Below are positions 61,499 to 64,000 of a DNA stretch of 64,000 bases, piece by piece. The notes beneath the pieces were generated by a model that saw only the letters and a program-made list of their open reading frames with translations, did not search any database and was not told the DNA's origin. Every line of letters begins with the position of its first letter. Within the stretch, counting starts at the first letter, position 1. Where the stretch lies: NCBI GenBank assembly GCA_020635915.1, contig JACJYU010000001.1, positions 2,394,501 to 2,458,500 of the forward strand. Reading direction: 5' to 3'. The position numbers and the translations under genes are program-made. Source of the DNA: Flammeovirgaceae bacterium (GTDB lineage Bacteria > Bacteroidota > Bacteroidia > Cytophagales > Cyclobacteriaceae).

Positions 61499-62368
61499 TT
61501 AGGACAGCTCTAAATTAGAAAATTTATTCATTGTTGTTGTAACCGGTTGTGGGTTTGTGGGAAACTCGTTTCGAGTTTTCCATAAATCCACAACCAGCAT
61601 GTCCGCAGGACTGCGCCCCTCGAGTGCATCATGTGGACGGTCGTAGTTGTAATCATTCATCCATTCATCAGCCAGTATTCTCACTTGGATTAGTGATTCA
61701 AATAGATAAGCATCTAGAACATCTCTGCGAAAACTCCCATTGAAACGCTCGATATATGCATTCTGTGTAGGCTTACCTGGTTGAATAAACTGAAGCTGGA
61801 TGGAACGTTCTTCACACCATAAGCAGAGTTTGCTTGAGATGAATTCAGGACCATTGTCAACCCTGATTCGTTTTGGTTTACCTCTCCACTGGATGACTTG
61901 CTCAAGTACCCGGACAACACGCTCGGCACGTAGCGAAGTGTCTACTTCAATAGCAAGCGCCTCACGATTAAAGTCGTCTAGCAAGTTGAGTACCCTAAAC
62001 TTGCGGCCTGATAGAAGAGAATCGCTCATAAAATCCATCGACCAGCTTGCATTGATATGACTAACAGCTTCCAAAGGTTGAAGAATCCGTGCCGGTAACC
62101 TTCTTTTACCTTTTCTTTTCAGGTTTAGCTTCAAATATTTATACACCCGATGAATGCGTTTATGGTTCCACAACAGTCCTTCTTTCCTAATCCTGAAATA
62201 CATTTTCCAAAAACCCTCGGTAGGCCGTTTTTCCGCTAAGTCCTGAAGTTTTTCAATCACCGCATGATCGTCCTTTTTACTTTGGTAGTAGTAAACCGAA
62301 CGTGAGAGGTCCATCACATCACAGGCCCGACCGAGGCTAACTTGAAAAGCCGCTCTCAAATGATCCAC
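61499..62368 (-). CDS. IS3-family transposase OrfB (DDE integrase domain)
   Basis: 289 residues from a GTG start; the stop lies inside the left inverted repeat. The rve domain carries the DDE triad in WSMDFMSD, RVDNGPEFIS and QNAYIERFNGSFRRD, with the HTH_21-like region (TEGFWKMYFRIRKEGLLWNH) before it. The frame is also open upstream to the A6G slippery site, so the active protein is probably the OrfAB fusion, in which codons after the shift read V-L-R-P-A-E-K-R-T-G-V-D-H-L. Confidence 0.93.
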   Translation of the reverse strand: MDHLRAAFQVSLGRACDVMDLSRSVYYYQSKKDDHAVIEKLQDLAEKRPTEGFWKMYFRIRKEGLLWNHKRIHRVYKYLKLNLKRKGKRRLPARILQPLEAVSHINASWSMDFMSDSLLSGRKFRVLNLLDDFNREALAIEVDTSLRAERVVRVLEQVIQWRGKPKRIRVDNGPEFISSKLCLWCEERSIQLQFIQPGKPTQNAYIERFNGSFRRDVLDAYLFESLIQVRILADEWMNDYNYDRPHDALEGRSPADMLVVDLWKTRNEFPTNPQPVTTTMNKFSNLELS

Positions 62369-62391
62369 ACCGGTTCGCTTCTCAGCGGGCC

Positions 62392-62658
62392 TCAGAACTT
62401 TTTTCCCAAGACCTCTTTGAGCATCTTGTTGTCCAGCGCCAAATCGGCATACATATGCTTGAGCTTACGGTTTTCTTCCTCAAGCTCCTTCATTCTTTTG
62501 AGTTCGTTCATCTCCATGCCTCCGTACTTGGCCTTCCAGTTGTAAATAGTGGCTTTGGACACTCCGTTATCACGGGCAATATCCTGGATGTTTTTGCCCG
62601 CATCATACTCCTTGAGAATGTTGAAAACCTGGGCTTCGGTAAATCTTGTTCTTTTCAT
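62392..62658 (-). CDS. IS3-family transposase OrfA (helix-turn-helix)
   Basis: 88 residues. An N-terminal helix-turn-helix (EAQVFNILKEYDAGKNIQDI, GVSKATIYNWKAKYGG) binds the inverted repeats; a leucine-zipper-like coiled coil follows (LKRMKELEEENRKLKHMYAD). It ends at TGA, one codon beyond the AAAAAAG slippery site. Alone it usually acts as a regulator of transposition. Confidence 0.93.
   Translation of the reverse strand: MKRTRFTEAQVFNILKEYDAGKNIQDIARDNGVSKATIYNWKAKYGGMEMNELKRMKELEEENRKLKHMYADLALDNKMLKEVLGKKF
62398..62404 (-). promoter_or_regulatory. Programmed -1 frameshift site (AAAAAAG)
   Basis: Zero-frame codons GGA-AAA-AAG-TTC-TGA; slipping back one base on A-AAA-AAG enters the OrfB frame (GTT-CTG-AGG), which is open to the OrfB stop. 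This is the usual way IS3-family elements make OrfAB. Confidence 0.85.
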
Positions 62659-62724
62659 TTTTAACAGTTTAAAGTTAGACCTTTTGTCTAATTCAAAACT
62701 GTCCTATTTTCGGGGGAGCTTACA

Positions 62725-62728
62725 CTTT
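62725..62728. repeat. Target-site duplication (CTTT), right copy
   Basis: Follows the right terminal repeat directly; identical to 61479-61482. Confidence 0.85.
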
Positions 62729-63829
62729 TGCCATGGCCCATCTGGCCATTCACGATGCTTTGAATGCAATTGATCCAAAGTACGGGCAATATGTGTTCAG
62801 GGGATCTTTTAAAAAGGCCAATAAAATTGCCGCGGTGTCCCAGGCAGCTTATGAGGTGTTGATTGATGCCTACCCCTCCAGGATTGATACTATTTCCGTT
62901 TTACTCAAGAAATGGCTTGATCAGGTGGAAAATGGTGACGGAAAAGAGGAAGGGATAAGGCTGGGAAAAATGGCCGCACGGGCAATTATAAAGTTGAGGA
63001 AGGGGGATGGCCATGAGAAGCAAGGGGATTACACCCCTATGACCAAGCCTGGCGATTATCAATATACACCTGGTTGGGACAATTGGGTGTTAAAACCTGA
63101 TTTTAACTATGCCCGTCCATTTTCACTTGATACGGTAGTCAAATTTCGGGCTGGGCCTCCGCCCAAACTGGAATCCAGTTCCTATGCCAAAGATTATAAT
63201 GAAGTTAAATTATATGGAAGAAAAAACAGCACTGTCCGAACTGAAGATGAAACTTCCATTGCGCATTGGTGGGCAGAATTTGCCGAGCATGGATGGAACC
63301 GTATAGGCAGGATAACGGCCAAGGAAAACCAGCTTTCACTAATGGATACGGCAAGGATGTTCGCATTGATCAACATGGATATATATGATATATACCTGGC
63401 ATCCCTGGAGAGCAAATATTTTTATGACACATGGAGGCCCTATACCGCAATTCGGTCAACAATTGAAGATGGCAACCCCTTGACGGTGGCAGACACGGGG
63501 TGGGAGCCCGAAATGCTAACGCCCCCGTGGCCAGAATACCCGTCTGCCCATGCAGCAGTGGCGGCCGGAGGGGCAGAAATTTTGACAAATGTCTATGGTA
63601 CATCCAGCGTGGCTTTCAAAATGGAATCCACTTCTGCTTTGGAAAATCACCCGTCAAGGTTTTATCCAAATTTGGATAGTGCTGCTTTGGATTGTGCGAG
63701 GTCGCGAATATTGAATGGGTACCATTTTCGGTTTTCCACCGATGCGGGGATGCAACAAGGCAGGGAAATAGCCAAACACATCCTTTCAAACTATTTAAGG
63801 CCGCTTGGCAATTATTGAATTGCTGCTTT

Positions 63830-64000
63830 TTAGTCGACCGGATAGGGAATATAGACGAACTTGGTGAAGTTGTGGTCCACCACAAACAGGCAGCAAAATT
63901 CGTCCGGGTCTTTATAGGAGGATTTAAAAGCATCCTCCTTTTCGCTGGCCACCAGCTCCCGTTCGATGAATTCGCCCAAAAAAGAGGCGTAATAGTTCCA
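63830..64000 (-). CDS. C-terminal part of an unidentified protein (truncated by window edge)
   Basis: A minus-strand frame enters from the right edge and ends at TAA (63832-63830), giving 56 residues: an acidic helix (FIERELVASEKEDAFKSSYK) followed by strands with CCLFVVDHNFTKFVYIPYPV. No family recognised. It converges with the interrupted haloperoxidase gene. GC content appears to return to that of the main part of the window. Confidence 0.6.
   Translation of the reverse strand, partial: WNYYASFLGEFIERELVASEKEDAFKSSYKDPDEFCCLFVVDHNFTKFVYIPYPVD

Larger units (their letters stand above)
61483..62724 (-). mobile_element. Complete IS3-family element (IS407-type), 1242 bp
   Basis: Bounded by inverted repeats TGTAAGCTCCCC...TAGGACAG: left end 61483-61507, right end 62724-62699, with a one-base length difference between the two blocks. 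Flanked by the 4-bp direct repeat CTTT. Encodes OrfA and OrfB on the minus strand with a -1 frameshift signal at 62398-62404. OrfA type and 4-bp duplication fit the IS407 group (inference). Both transposase frames and both ends are intact, so it should be able to move. It inserted into the haloperoxidase-like gene in the opposite orientation. Confidence 0.93.
61310..63818 (+). pseudogene. Vanadium-haloperoxidase/PAP2-family lipoprotein gene, split by an IS element
   Basis: The 5' part (61310-61482) encodes a lipoprotein signal (MGRFFILLFWVVVNGC) and about 58 residues; the 3' part runs from 62729 to 63818. Between them lies a 1242-bp IS with a duplicated CTTT. Joining at the duplication gives an in-frame 420-residue protein across RAFAMAHLAIHDALNAID. 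The 3' part carries the family motifs: WRPYTAIRS, PEYPSAHAAVAAGG and GYHFRFSTDAGMQQG, which bind vanadate or phosphate. Family members oxidise halides or hydrolyse phosphates. As it stands the intact protein cannot be made. Confidence 0.9.

Noticed and set aside
1..64000. CRISPR array, prophage, plasmid origin or anti-phage island
   Set aside because: No regularly spaced repeats, no phage structural genes, no replication initiator and no recognisable defence cluster; the only mobile element seen is the IS at 61483-62724.

Overview
The window reads as chromosomal DNA of a Bacteroidota bacterium, probably Cytophagales-like (the order is an inference from gene content). Support comes from the -33/-7 promoter grammar TTG-N20/21-TAnnTTTG (seen before a tRNA-Leu pair, a MscS channel gene, a PurF-type gene and thiL), weak Shine-Dalgarno sequences, PyrR next to PyrB, a DAHP synthase with a C-terminal chorismate mutase, bacterial alpha-2-macroglobulin paired with PBP1C, and many small lipoproteins and Omp85/OmpA envelope proteins. 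Coding density is high, and genes fall in short operons on both strands.

Layout. 1-5.5 kb: MtfA-like peptidase, a stand-alone FMN glutamate-synthase-domain protein, a PepSY-like secreted protein, an ECF sigma factor, a NarL-type response regulator and a lipoprotein. 5.7-13.1 kb: a large protease/beta-propeller/beta-barrel protein, a CHASE3 histidine kinase, DoxX, a subtilase with a large insertion, and two tRNA-Leu genes. 13.2-20.4 kb: a PH-like membrane protein, a Crp/Fnr regulator, an EamA transporter, then an operon of ECF sigma factor, membrane anti-sigma/HEAT protein and three tandem DUF4097-like proteins; a SET-domain protein and a lipoprotein follow. 20.6-24.8 kb: a phenylalanine/tyrosine operon (prephenate dehydratase, aminotransferase, prephenate dehydrogenase, DAHP synthase-chorismate mutase) preceded by what looks like a ribosome-mediated transcription attenuator with a Phe/Tyr-rich leader peptide. 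24.9-37.3 kb: MscS channel, alpha-2-macroglobulin, PBP1C and two related OmpA-domain proteins. 37.3-43.8 kb (minus strand): cystathionine beta-synthase-like enzyme, then EVE protein, two tandem paralogous secreted proteins, PyrR and PyrB in one closely packed run. 43.9-60.2 kb: mostly housekeeping genes (glycosyltransferase 9, PurF-like, TPR histidine kinase, MurI, FabI, IspE, EamA, LptF/G, Tgt, Xaa-Pro peptidase, DUF4198, RidA, IscA, methylmalonyl-CoA epimerase, ThiL).

60.3-64 kb is an AT-richer accessory stretch: an AraC regulator, then a lipoprotein-type vanadium-haloperoxidase/PAP2 gene split by a complete 1242-bp IS3-family (IS407-type) element. The element has terminal inverted repeats, a 4-bp CTTT duplication and an A6G frameshift site; removing it with one repeat copy restores the reading frame exactly.

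The most interesting signals are the Phe/Tyr attenuator at 20652-20787, the sigma/HEAT/triple-DUF4097 operon, the HExxH-propeller-barrel protein, the paralog pair joined to pyrRB, and a Tgt lacking the usual zinc cysteines.
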